A stretch of 64,000 nt of DNA from Bradyrhizobium acaciae (GTDB taxonomy: Bacteria > Pseudomonadota > Alphaproteobacteria > Rhizobiales > Xanthobacteraceae): positions 124,001 to 188,000 of the forward strand of contig NZ_JACMYK010000001.1 of NCBI RefSeq assembly GCF_020889785.1, written 5' to 3'. The position numbers were made by a program, and so were the translations under genes. The notes under the pieces were generated by a model, which did no database searches, was not told the DNA's origin, and was given only the letters and a program-made list of their open reading frames with translations. Below, piece after piece: positions 46,476 to 55,078 of this stretch. Each line of letters begins with the position of its first letter. Within the stretch, counting starts at the first letter, position 1.

Positions 46476-47300
46476 CTAGTCGTGGATCAGGCCCATCTTC
46501 TCGAACAGGCCGCGAATGTGGTGCGCGTAGCGGATGAAGTCTGGCGTATCGCGGAGTGCGAGCTTGCGATCATCGGGCAGATCGACTCGGATGTCCTCGG
46601 CGACCTTGCCGGGACGCGCGCTGAACACCACGATCCGCGTCGACAGGAACACCGCCTCCGAGATCGAGTGAGTGACGAAGCCCACCGTCATACGCTGGCG
46701 CTGCCAGAGATGATGCAGATCGACGTTCAGCTGATCGCGCGTCAGCGCGTCGAGGGCTCCGAACGGCTCATCCATCAGCAGCAGCCGCGGTTCGAGCAGC
46801 AGGGATCTACAGATCGCCGCTCGCTGCCGCATGCCACCCGACAGCGCACTGGGATAGACGTCGGCAAAATCCTTCAAGCCGACCATCGCCAGCAGTTCAC
46901 GTGCCCGGGGCTCGTAGGCCTTACGGCCGTAACCGCCGAAATCCGCCGGCAGCAGTACATTTTCGAGCACGGAGAACCAGTCGAGCAGCGCATCGCGCTG
47001 AAACGCGATGCCGAGCTTTTCCGGGGGGCCGTTGATCGGCTTGTCGTCGAGCAGCAGCTCGCCGGCGGTCGGCTTTTCGAGGCCGGCCAGACAGCGCAAA
47101 AATGTACTCTTGCCGCAGCCGCTAGGCCCGAGCAGGCTGACGAATTCACCCTCGGCGATGTCCAGCGAGACGCTCTCGAGCGCGAGCAGACCCGTGGGTC
47201 CGCCGAACCGCTTCTGCACGCCACTGGCTGAGATCATCGCCCGCTCCGGCACCACGCCCGGCGCGAAGGATTGCACGCTGAGACGATCAAGCGCCGCCAT
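46476..47300 (-). CDS. ABC transporter ATPase, SsuB/TauB type
   Basis: 274 residues. Walker A (LGPSGCGKST), the Q-loop region (GIAFQRDALL), LSGGMRQRAAICRSLLLEPR, Walker B (LLLMDEPFGALD) and the switch His (VTHSISEAVF) are all present. The start at 47300 overlaps the end of the binding-protein gene by 14 nt; an alternative Met at 47237 is closer to the family start. It powers the importer with the SsuC-type permease. Confidence 0.93.
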   Translation of the reverse strand: MAALDRLSVQSFAPGVVPERAMISASGVQKRFGGPTGLLALESVSLDIAEGEFVSLLGPSGCGKSTFLRCLAGLEKPTAGELLLDDKPINGPPEKLGIAFQRDALLDWFSVLENVLLPADFGGYGRKAYEPRARELLAMVGLKDFADVYPSALSGGMRQRAAICRSLLLEPRLLLMDEPFGALDALTRDQLNVDLHHLWQRQRMTVGFVTHSISEAVFLSTRIVVFSARPGKVAEDIRVDLPDDRKLALRDTPDFIRYAHHIRGLFEKMGLIHD

Positions 47301-48306
47301 TGGCGATCTCTTTCACGAGCTTTTCGTCGATGAAGTCGTTGGTGTAGTAGGCGGTCGGCGTCTCCACCTTGTCCATCAGCTTGCCTTCCTTCAGGGTCTC
47401 GATGCCCTCTGCCCAATCCTTCTCGGAGGCGACGCCCATCGGCTTGCCTTCGGTGGCGGGGGTCGAAACCAGCCCCTTGAGAATGTCGATCTGCTCCCGC
47501 AGCACCTCGGCGCTGAGCTTCGCCTGCGGCCGCGCGTCGATAATCGCCTTGATGGCCTCATCTTCATGGCCATTGAGGATGTACTGCCAGGCGCCGGCTG
47601 TGACGCTTGCAAATTTGCGCAGTTGATCGGCCTTGGCGGCGATCGTGGATTCGGTGGCGACCAGACCGAAGCTCGGGAACTTCAGACCGTAGTCCGAGAA
47701 GTTAATGGTCTTAGTCGGGCGCTGTTTATCGAAGATCGGCTGCATGAACGGCGCCGACGAAAACGCACCGTCGACATTGCGAGACATATAGAGGGTACCC
47801 TTGTTCGCGGCGTCGACGTTCGTCAACTCGAGATCGTTGCGGGTCAGGCCGCCCGCCGCCAAGAAGCGATCGAGAAACGGCGTTTCCAGCGAACCGGCCG
47901 TGAAGGTGAGCTTCGTGCCCTTCAGATCCTTAGGCGAGCTGATGCCGGAGTCCTTGCCGATCATCAGGCCGATATCGTTCTGGCGAATGAACACCGCAAT
48001 CGACTTCACCTTCAGGCCCTTCGAGCGTGCAATCGCCATAGGGGCCAGCGCCGCGTGGCCGACATCGTAGGCGCCGTTGCCGACGATCTGCACGGTGGAG
48101 ACCGAACCGGTGCCCTCTTCGAGTTGCACGTCGAGCCCCTGCTTGGCGTACCAGCCCTTCTTGATGGCAAGGTGGAACGGCACCTGGTCGCCCCATGGGG
48201 TCCAGTCGAGACGAACACGGATGGTCTCGATCGCGTTCGCCGGCGCGGCGATCGCCGTCATCGTCATCACCAGCGCACTGAGAATGACTTTTGGACTTAT
48301 TCGCAT
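47287..48306 (-). CDS. ABC transporter substrate-binding protein, SsuA/NMT1 type
   Basis: A 339-residue periplasmic protein. The start at 48306 has AAAGGAG 7 nt upstream. A signal peptide ends near residue 25 (AAPANA). The mature part begins IETIRVRLDWTPWGDQVPFH, like NMT1/SsuA/aliphatic-sulfonate binding proteins, and has IVGNGAYDVGHAALAPMA. It is first in the transport-catabolism operon and probably binds the pyridine carboxylate. A motif resembling one at the picC promoter lies upstream (48378-48392). Confidence 0.9.
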   Translation of the reverse strand: MRISPKVILSALVMTMTAIAAPANAIETIRVRLDWTPWGDQVPFHLAIKKGWYAKQGLDVQLEEGTGSVSTVQIVGNGAYDVGHAALAPMAIARSKGLKVKSIAVFIRQNDIGLMIGKDSGISSPKDLKGTKLTFTAGSLETPFLDRFLAAGGLTRNDLELTNVDAANKGTLYMSRNVDGAFSSAPFMQPIFDKQRPTKTINFSDYGLKFPSFGLVATESTIAAKADQLRKFASVTAGAWQYILNGHEDEAIKAIIDARPQAKLSAEVLREQIDILKGLVSTPATEGKPMGVASEKDWAEGIETLKEGKLMDKVETPTAYYTNDFIDEKLVKEIANGGA

Positions 48307-48377
48307 CAGCCAACTCCTTTGATCGAACATCTGGCCTGAAGCGTAACACAAGGGTTCGGCTTGAACAGCCCAAAAAG

Positions 48378-48392
48378 CGAGCTGTACTGATT
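48378..48392 (-). promoter_or_regulatory. Possible MarR-type operator upstream of the importer operon
   Basis: On the minus strand the 15-mer AATCAGTACAGCTCG agrees with GATCAGTATACATCG at 49274-49288 in 11 of 15 positions. The two lie on either side of the marR gene, before the two arms of the locus. Confidence 0.4.
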
Positions 48393-48534
48393 ATTTTTCC
48401 CTCAAAGGCATGAACTTCAGTGCGCGCCCTCCTACCCGATTAAGAGAAATTCCTCCTATTCTGCCTCATCCGCTTGCTGCGGCGCAACGCGCGAAGGCCA
48501 CCGCGGACACCTCGCCGAACTCCGCCAACAAGCA

Positions 48535-49179
48535 CTAATCATCACGCGACACCGCGGCTTTGCGGCGCCTGCGGCGCGCAGGCGGCTCTTCTTCAGCCGC
48601 ACCCGACTCCGGATCGGATTTCGCTGCTACTGCATCACGCTGCGGCGAGAGCATCTTCTCGCGGCGGCGACGCTCGACCTCGAAGCCAGATTCAGAAGGC
48701 ACGAACTGGCTATTACCTTCGACTAACTGAGTCAGGACCGCCAGGAACGCCGGATGAAACGGCGGCGCCAATGGCGCCAGCAACCGCTCCTGCGCCTTCA
48801 TCATGCAGACCCGCGCCTGTTCATGAACCTCCTCTCCCGCAGGCGTTAAGAAGGCTATCATCGATCGCCGATCACGCTGGCTGCGCTCGCGCCGGACCAG
48901 GCCGCGCTCCGACAGCCGCTCCAGCACGTCGGCCACATTAGTCCGATCGACACCGACCTCTCGGCCGAGATTCACCTGATCGCTGCCGGGATAGTAATGC
49001 AGAGCCGTCAGCAGCCCGTACTGAACCGGAGTGATCCCGAACTGCTTACACTCCTCGACGAAGATGGCGTTATGGATCTGGTGGAGACGTCGAACCAGAT
49101 ACCCCACCCGCGACCACAGCGGCAGCCGACCAGGCGCCGGGCCGCCCGCTTGCTGATCCATTTTGTCAAATTCGGTCAT
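48535..49179 (-). CDS. MarR-family regulator of the pyridine-carboxylate locus (NicR/PicR-like)
   Basis: 214 residues. A winged helix spans about residues 25-165 (ITPVQYGLLTALHYYPGSDQ, VNLGREVGVDRTNVADVLER, RRERSQRDRRSMIAFLTPAG). A long basic C-terminal tail (about residues 165-214, with PPARRRRRKA) is unusual. MarR proteins control the nic and pic clusters of Pseudomonas and Alcaligenes by releasing DNA when a pathway intermediate binds. It is divergent from the decarboxylase gene, so it probably controls both directions. Confidence 0.88.
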   Translation of the reverse strand: MTEFDKMDQQAGGPAPGRLPLWSRVGYLVRRLHQIHNAIFVEECKQFGITPVQYGLLTALHYYPGSDQVNLGREVGVDRTNVADVLERLSERGLVRRERSQRDRRSMIAFLTPAGEEVHEQARVCMMKAQERLLAPLAPPFHPAFLAVLTQLVEGNSQFVPSESGFEVERRRREKMLSPQRDAVAAKSDPESGAAEEEPPARRRRRKAAVSRDD

Positions 49180-49244
49180 TCCATCCTCTCAGCTCGTCCA
49201 GAGCGGCGCGCTTTGCGGCGCCGAAAAAATCAGCATAGCTCACA

Positions 49245-49288
49245 TTGACATACTATCGCAGCACAAATAGAATGATCAGTATACATCG
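49245..49288 (+). promoter_or_regulatory. Strong promoter with overlapping operator for the decarboxylase-nic operon
   Basis: -35 TTGACA (49245-49250), 17-nt spacer, -10 TAGAAT (49268-49273), directly followed by the motif GATCAGTATACATCG (49274-49288), which would cover the transcription start. A related motif lies before the importer operon (48378-48392). A MarR repressor site is inferred. Confidence 0.6.
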
Positions 49289-49406
49289 TATTTCCCGACG
49301 GCCTTTGAGGCTCCTCAAAGGCCGCCGCGGAGCGAGATCGCTGCCAGTCACGCGCAACCCGCAGGTGCACGCCGGGCTGGCCTCAGAGACAAGGACCGCT
49401 CACCCG

Positions 49407-50402
49407 ATGACGCGCAGGACGCGGAAGATCGCGCTTGAAGAGCACTTCATGCCGCGAGGATTCCAGAATTATTCCAAGACCTTCACGAAGCTCATGGGCG
49501 ACTCGGCGCAGACCGAGTTGGCTTCGCGGCTGGAGGATTTCGACCGCCTGCGCATCGCCGACATGGACAATGCCGGCATCGATGTCTGTGTGCTGTCGCC
49601 GACCGCGCCGGGCGTCCAGGCCGAGCCGGATGCCAAACTTGCCGCCGAGCGGGCCAGGGAAGCGAACAATTTCCTGGCTGACCAGATCTCGCGCAATCCC
49701 GCACGCTTCGCAGGCTTCGCATCGCTGGCGATGCACGAGCCCCAAATCGCAGCGCGCGAGCTGCAGCGGTCTGTGAGCCGGCTGGGCCTCAAGGGTGCAC
49801 TGGTAAATGGCCACACCCTGGGCGCTTATTATGATCAGCCGGTCTACGACGTGTTTTGGGAAACGCTGCAGGGCCTCGACGTTCCGCTCTATTTGCATCC
49901 GATCGATCACTGGCAGGTACCGGTGGCCTACGCAGATCGGCCTGAACTCGCCGGCGCCGTGTGGGGCTGGGGTGTGGAAACTGCCTCACACGCGTTGCGG
50001 CTGCTGTTCAGCGGTGTGTTTGACCGCTTCCCCAAGCTCAAGATCATCCTCGGCCACATGGGCGAGGGTCTGCCGATGCTGCTGTGGCGGTTCGACAGCC
50101 GCTTTGCCGTGTACTCGCAGGGCGTCAAGCTTGAACGCCGTCCGTCCGAGTATTTCGGCCGCAACATCGTCATCACCACCTCGGGCGTGTGCTCGCACGC
50201 CGCGCTGTCCTGCTCGCTCGCCGAGCTCGGCGATGACGCTGTGATGTTCTCGGTCGACTATCCGTACGAATCCAGTGCGGTCGCCGCCGACTTCATCGAG
50301 AGCGCCCCGATCGGCGACGACGTCCGGCAGCGCGTCTGCTTCGACAACGCAGCGCGTCTGCTCAAGATCGATACCACGCAAAAGCAGGCAAAGATCGCAT
50401 GA
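49407..50402 (+). CDS. picC: Amidohydrolase-2 family decarboxylase, predicted 3,6-dihydroxypicolinate decarboxylase (PicC-like)
   Basis: 331 residues. The start at 49407 was chosen over upstream in-frame codons because the family begins near RKIALEEHF and the earlier region carries the promoter. Metal ligands are probably E11 and H13 (ALEEHF), the His in YLHPIDHW, the His in LGHMGEGL and the Asp in FSVDYPYE, as in ACMSD and 2,3-dihydroxybenzoate decarboxylases. PicC of Alcaligenes faecalis JQ135 is an amidohydrolase-2 decarboxylase that makes 2,5-dihydroxypyridine. It starts an operon with the enzymes that degrade that product. Another hydroxy-acid substrate is possible. Confidence 0.8.
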   Translation: MTRRTRKIALEEHFMPRGFQNYSKTFTKLMGDSAQTELASRLEDFDRLRIADMDNAGIDVCVLSPTAPGVQAEPDAKLAAERAREANNFLADQISRNPARFAGFASLAMHEPQIAARELQRSVSRLGLKGALVNGHTLGAYYDQPVYDVFWETLQGLDVPLYLHPIDHWQVPVAYADRPELAGAVWGWGVETASHALRLLFSGVFDRFPKLKIILGHMGEGLPMLLWRFDSRFAVYSQGVKLERRPSEYFGRNIVITTSGVCSHAALSCSLAELGDDAVMFSVDYPYESSAVAADFIESAPIGDDVRQRVCFDNAARLLKIDTTQKQAKIA

Positions 50403-51151
50403 AGACCTCGTTCCGCATCGGCCAGATCGTGCCGAGCTCCAACATCACCATGGAGACGGAGATCCCGGCGCTGCTGCGCGCCCGTGAAGCCGCGTCTCCC
50501 GAACGCTTCACCTTCCATTCGTCGCGGATGCGGATGAAGCACGTCACCAAGGAAGAACTAGCCGCGATGGACCGCGACAGCGGGCGCTGCGCGCTCGAAC
50601 TCTCTGATGCGCGGGTTGACGTGATGGGCTACGCCTGCCTCGTCGCCATCATGTCGATGGGACTCGGCTATCATCGCGAATCGTCCCAGCGCCTCGCCGA
50701 CGTCGCCGCCGACAACGGACACCCTACCCCGGTCGTCAGCTCGGCCGGTGCGCTGGTCGATGGCATCAAGACGATCGGCGCCAAGAAGATCGCGCTCGTC
50801 GCCCCCTATATGAAACCGCTGACCCAGATCGTAGTGGATTACATCCGCAATGAGGGCATCGACGTCGTCGACTGGCGGGCGCTCGAGATCTCCGATAACC
50901 TCGCCGTCGCAGCGCACGACCCGGCCAACCTGCCGGAGATCGCCAAGGCAATGCGCACTGCCGATGTCGATGCCGTGGTGCTATCGGCCTGCGTGCAAAT
51001 GCCCTCACTGGCTGCCGTGCCGATGGCCGAGGCCATCACTGGCAAGCCGGTGCTGAGCGCGGCGATTGCCACCACTTGGTCGATGCTGAAGGCGCTGGGC
51101 CTCAACACCCGCGTTCCCGGGGGCGGCACGCTGCTGTCCGGCGCATATTGA
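50399..51151 (+). CDS. nicE: Maleate cis-trans isomerase
   Basis: 250 residues of the Asp/Glu racemase superfamily. The two catalytic cysteines stand at C80 (VMGYACLVAIMSMG) and C198 (VVLSACVQMPS), almost the positions of the Pseudomonas enzyme (82 and 200). It turns maleate into fumarate, the last step. Its ATG overlaps the decarboxylase stop (ATGA). Confidence 0.92.
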   Translation: MKTSFRIGQIVPSSNITMETEIPALLRAREAASPERFTFHSSRMRMKHVTKEELAAMDRDSGRCALELSDARVDVMGYACLVAIMSMGLGYHRESSQRLADVAADNGHPTPVVSSAGALVDGIKTIGAKKIALVAPYMKPLTQIVVDYIRNEGIDVVDWRALEISDNLAVAAHDPANLPEIAKAMRTADVDAVVLSACVQMPSLAAVPMAEAITGKPVLSAAIATTWSMLKALGLNTRVPGGGTLLSGAY

Positions 51152-51161
51152 GGTGCCGCTC

Positions 51162-51956
51162 ATGAGCAGTGCAACGAGCCGCGGATACAATCTTCACACC
51201 AACGGCATTCGGCTGCACCTGCTGCATTTTCCGGGCAACGGGCCGCAGATGATCATCGTCCCCGGCATCACCTCCCCGGCGGTCACCTGGGGCTTTGTTG
51301 CCGAGCGGCTGACCGAAAAGTTCGACGTCACCATCATGGACGTGCGTGGCCGGGGCCTGAGCCAGGCCGGCGCGCTCGACTACAGCCTCGACGCAATGGC
51401 CGACGATCTGATCGGAGTGGTGGCCGCCGGGAAATTCGGTCGCCCCATCGTTCTCGGCCATTCGATGGGCGCCCGCGTCGCCATCTGCGCCGCGCGCAAG
51501 CAAGCGGACACTTTCTCCGGCCTCGTGCTGGTCGATCCGCCGGTCAGTGGGCCGGGCCGACGGCCATATCCCTCTGCATGGGTATGGTACGAAGATTCGA
51601 TCGTGATGTCGCAGAAGGGTTGCTCCGGCGAGGATATGCGCGGGTTTTGCCCGAGTTGGAGCGATGAGCAGAACGCGCTGCGTGCCGAGTGGCTGCACAC
51701 CTGCCAGCTCGACGCCATCCGCACCGCTTATGACGGCTTCCACACCGACGACATCCACGCCTATCTGCCGCAGATCAAGCTGCCGATGCGCCTCGTCGTC
51801 GCCGGCGGAGCCACCGTAATCCAGGCCGACGACGTCACTGAGTTTCAGAAGCTGGCGCCGCATATCGAGACCCGCACCGTCGCGCGCGCCGGCCACATGA
51901 TCCCGTGGGACGATCTCGAAGGATTTCTGCAAGCCGTCTCCGATTTCTCCGCCTGA
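51162..51956 (+). CDS. nicD: N-formylmaleamate deformylase (NicD-like alpha/beta hydrolase)
   Basis: 264 residues. The ATG at 51162 has GAGG 7 nt upstream; a GTG at 51153 is an alternative. The nucleophile elbow GHSMG (S101) and His245 (RAGHMIPWDD) are visible, with an oxyanion region at IVPGITSPAVTW. NicD hydrolyses N-formylmaleamate to maleamate and formate. The released formate could feed the formate dehydrogenase in this window, which is a guess from co-location. Confidence 0.88.
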   Translation: MSSATSRGYNLHTNGIRLHLLHFPGNGPQMIIVPGITSPAVTWGFVAERLTEKFDVTIMDVRGRGLSQAGALDYSLDAMADDLIGVVAAGKFGRPIVLGHSMGARVAICAARKQADTFSGLVLVDPPVSGPGRRPYPSAWVWYEDSIVMSQKGCSGEDMRGFCPSWSDEQNALRAEWLHTCQLDAIRTAYDGFHTDDIHAYLPQIKLPMRLVVAGGATVIQADDVTEFQKLAPHIETRTVARAGHMIPWDDLEGFLQAVSDFSA

Positions 51957-51979
51957 TAATCAACCGAGGTAACCAAAGC

Positions 51980-53011
51980 ATGGACCAGTCGATTTTCGCC
52001 GAGATTTGCCTGCACCAGCTCAAGATGTCGGGCGTGAAGGAAGGTGAGAAGCTGATCGTTCTCACCCAGGGTCAGGAACGCCTCGACTACGCCGACGCCT
52101 TCATGAGCGCCGGCCAGCGCCTCGGCGCCAGCATGTATCACATGCGCCTGCCGACGCCGCTGCCGACCAGCGGCTGGAATGTCGGCGTCACCGGCCTCGC
52201 CGCGATGCCGGATGCGGTCGAGGCGCTGAAGGCTTGCGACATGCTGATCGACTGCATCTTCCTGTTGTTCTCGCCGGAGCAGATGGCGATCCAGGCGGCA
52301 GGAACGCGCATCCTCACCGCGGTCGAGCCGCCGGAGTTGCTGGCGCGCATGCTGCCCACCAAAGAAATTCGCGAGAAGGTTGAGATCGCCGCCGGCCTGC
52401 TCGACCGCGCCAAGGTGATGCGGATTACGTCACCGCACGGCACCGACGTCACCTACAGGCTCAACACCTACCCGACCATCGCCGAATATGCCTGCACCGA
52501 CGAACCCGGGCGCTGGGATCACTGGCCGTCCGGCTTCGTCTTCACAGGCGGCGATGACGACGGCGTCGACGGCCGCATTGTGGTGGCGCCCGGCGACATC
52601 CTGCTGCCACAGAACATCTATGTGCGCGAGCCAATCAGCTATACTATCGAAAAGGGCTGGATCACCGACATCCGCGGCGGCCTCGACGCCGAGCTGGTGA
52701 AGTCCTACATGGCAGCGTTTGACGATCACCGCGGCAACGGCATGAGCCATGTCGGCTGGGGCATGAACCCCAATGCCAAGTGGCACAACCTTGTCGCCGG
52801 CGCCTTCCCGGGCGGCATGGGGATGGAGCCGCGCAGCTTCTACGGCAACGTGATGTTCTCGACCGGGCCGAACAACGAACTCGGCGGCCCCAACGACACC
52901 GCCTGCCATCTCGATATCCCGATGCGCGGCTGCTCGCTGTTCCTCGATGACGAGCCAATCGTCGTAGACGGCGACATCGTGGTGCAAGAGATCCAGATGC
53001 ATCGCAACTGA
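51980..53011 (+). CDS. nicX: 2,5-dihydroxypyridine 5,6-dioxygenase
   Basis: A 343-residue extradiol-type, non-classical Fe(II) dioxygenase that opens the 2,5-dihydroxypyridine ring to N-formylmaleamate. Residues around MSHVGWGMNPNAKWHN and TACHLDIPM (H310, D312, equivalent to H318/D320 of Pseudomonas NicX) fit the metal site. Length fits the family (about 350). It lies 23 nt after nicD. Confidence 0.92.
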   Translation: MDQSIFAEICLHQLKMSGVKEGEKLIVLTQGQERLDYADAFMSAGQRLGASMYHMRLPTPLPTSGWNVGVTGLAAMPDAVEALKACDMLIDCIFLLFSPEQMAIQAAGTRILTAVEPPELLARMLPTKEIREKVEIAAGLLDRAKVMRITSPHGTDVTYRLNTYPTIAEYACTDEPGRWDHWPSGFVFTGGDDDGVDGRIVVAPGDILLPQNIYVREPISYTIEKGWITDIRGGLDAELVKSYMAAFDDHRGNGMSHVGWGMNPNAKWHNLVAGAFPGGMGMEPRSFYGNVMFSTGPNNELGGPNDTACHLDIPMRGCSLFLDDEPIVVDGDIVVQEIQMHRN

Positions 53012-53048
53012 CGAGTTCGTTGTCGTCAGGCGCATCGAGGGACAGGAC

Positions 53049-53681
53049 ATGGCCGCACATCAGGAAACCATCTATCGCCAAGCGGGCTTCGGCAATGCCG
53101 TGCCGCGCGGCTCGCGGCCCGGCGTGCTGGTCGTCGACTTCAGCTACGGCTTCACTGACACGAGCTACCCGACCGCCGCCGAGATGTCGGAGCCGATCGC
53201 CCGGACCCGGCAGATCACCGAGCTGGCGCGGGACCGCGGCCACCCCGTCGTCTACACCACGATCGCGTACCAGCCTGCCGAGCTGACGACCTTGCCCTGG
53301 CTGAAGAAGGCGGCCGGCATGGCGGCGCTGCTAGAAGGATCACGGCTCGTACAGATCGATGCCGCCACCGGCATCCGGCCCACCGATGCGCTAATCACCA
53401 AGAAGGGAGCGTCGGCGTTCTTCGGCACGTCGCTGGCGGCGCTGCTGACCAGCGCCGGCGTCGATACGCTGATCATCACCGGCGCGACCACCTCCGGATG
53501 CGTCCGCGCCAGCGCGGTCGACGCGGTTCAGTCCGGCTTCACCGTGCTGGTGCCTGCCGACTGCTGCGCCGATCGGGCCGACGCGCCGCACCGCGCCAAT
53601 CTCTACGACATCGATCAGAAGTACGGCGACGTCACCACCGCCGCCGACATCATCGATTGGATCGAGCGGCTCCCTCGCTGA
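53049..53681 (+). CDS. nicF: Maleamate amidohydrolase
   Basis: A 210-residue isochorismatase-fold cysteine hydrolase. The catalytic Asp is D30 (VLVVDFSYGFTD), the Lys is K118 or K119 (ALITKKGASAF) and the Cys is C151 (GATTSGCVRASAVDA). It hydrolyses maleamate to maleate and ammonia. GAGGGACAGGAC precedes the start. It is last in the nic-type operon, so together the four nic-type enzymes run from 2,5-dihydroxypyridine to fumarate. Confidence 0.92.
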   Translation: MAAHQETIYRQAGFGNAVPRGSRPGVLVVDFSYGFTDTSYPTAAEMSEPIARTRQITELARDRGHPVVYTTIAYQPAELTTLPWLKKAAGMAALLEGSRLVQIDAATGIRPTDALITKKGASAFFGTSLAALLTSAGVDTLIITGATTSGCVRASAVDAVQSGFTVLVPADCCADRADAPHRANLYDIDQKYGDVTTAADIIDWIERLPR

Positions 53682-54239
53682 GCTTTCCAGATCGCCCGCT
53701 TGAGAGGCGTTCTCTGATAAGCCTCGAAACGCCAATTGAAGTGTGCTCCCTTCTCGCCATCTGAACTCCTGCCCGTCGGATGTTCGAGGCGAGACGCCTC
53801 TTTCGACGTGGATCGGAGGCGGAAGCAAGCCGATCGAGCGCGGCCCTTCGTGTCTGCTTCTGCGCTACAGTAAACAGATGGGCCGCCGGAAGCGGCAAAC
53901 TATCCCGTACATGTTTAAACTATCTCGCGGCGCTGATGGATGAAGCAGTGCGGATGCCCGAGACCTACGACCAGAGCGGGCGTGACAGCAAGCTGGTAGA
54001 ACTCCTCCTCTCCGAGATCGCGCACATGCCCCTGCATGCTGCTGGAGACCTCGCCGGTGCTGATGTCGGCTAGAACGGGCGATCTCCGGCAGCGATAACG
54101 GGCGGCAGGCCAAGTCAACTGGCGCCTTTGGGGGGGCCCACACGAGCGCGTGAAGGCCGAGCCGGCCTTGCTCCGGCCGGAGCCGCTGCTTGGGCCGTCT
54201 CGAGCTCCCGCGCCGCTTTAGCTCGATCGAGCCGATGCC

Positions 54240-54320
54240 TTCCTTCGAGTCCATCAGCGTTCCGATCTCATCGGCGCCCGTGAGGCGGGAGTAGCCGACC
54301 ACGTCGGCCGCCAAGTTGGC
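54240..54320 (-). pseudogene. Class III adenylate cyclase N-terminal fragment
   Basis: The minus strand reads LAADVVGYSRLTGADEIGTL, the typical beginning of the cyclase domain in rhizobial adenylate cyclase-TPR proteins. Similarity stops after about 25 residues. Confidence 0.6.
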
Positions 54321-54372
54321 CGCGAGCGTTGGCCACGTCTTGTCATGCTATCGGGTACTTCACGAACCCGGA

Positions 54373-54504
54373 CGTCAGCCGTCCAACGACAAACTCGCGA
54401 GGCTGGGCGTCGCTCGTGTGAGCTACGGGCCGATTCCGTATATCGAGGCAATGGAAGCGCTGCAGAAGAAGGCGGCCAAAGCCTTTCATCGCGATACGCG
54501 GTAA
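54373..54504 (+). pseudogene. Isocitrate lyase/PEP mutase-like protein, C-terminal fragment
   Basis: 43 residues up to a stop (PSNDKLARLGVARVSYGPI, then PYIEAMEALQKKAAKAF). These align with the C-terminus of the complete gene at 21252-22058 (PANDELAKLGVARVSYGAL). The rest of the gene is missing, so this is a relic of a paralogue or of a related element. Confidence 0.75.
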
Positions 54505-54571
54505 GGAAGACCCACGCGACGCGGCTCGCACCACGGTCGTGGAGGCCCACAATTCAGGAGAGGATCAGACG

Positions 54572-54688
54572 ATGTATTATGAAGCGATATCGCAATGCAC
54601 GCAGTCCCTGAAGCTTGTCGAGGGCTGGCTCAATAAAACCGTAGCGTTCGCCGAAGCGGAAAACGTGGATGTCGACCCTCTTACCCCT
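54572..54688 (+). pseudogene. DUF1993 family protein, truncated after about 39 codons
   Basis: Starts with MYYEAISQCTQSLKLVEGWL after AGGAGAGG, as DUF1993 proteins do, and matches through FAEAENVDVD. It then runs into unrelated sequence at a point followed by GTGCACACCTGTGCAC. Full members have about 170 residues. It looks cut by an insertion or deletion. Confidence 0.65.
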
Positions 54689-55078
54689 ATCATCTCAGGG
54701 GACTGGAGCGGGAACAAGTGCACACCTGTGCACGCCAAACCAGCCAAAATTGCACACGCTTGTACCGCATTTGATCTGGCGGTGCACACCTAGCGCACAC
54801 GAAATCGGGGTGGAGTGCAGATGCGACCCGCTATGTCTCTACCTCATTGGACGCTCCGGGATCGTGGATCAACTCGATGCCAATCTCCGAGAAATTCTGA
54901 GCGCGATCGTGGCGGCCGTATCGGTTGAAGGGCGGCCTACCCAGCAAGCAGATGCAGCCGCCAAGAAAGCTTGTTGCAGCGGCACGAACCGCACGAGCAA
55001 ATTCGGTATCGGCCTAACCGCGCTCACCCACGCGTAACGTCCCACACGCATGCCTCCGGCGATCGCACCTCTTGCTAC

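Larger units (their letters stand above)
53682..55078. other. Gene debris zone without intact genes
   Basis: About 1.4 kb between the catabolic operon and the secretion cluster. It holds recognisable fragments of at least three genes (entered separately) and short GTGCAC repeats near 54718-54733 and 54780-54800. None of the longer open frames looks like a complete protein. It marks repeated insertion or deletion. Confidence 0.6.
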
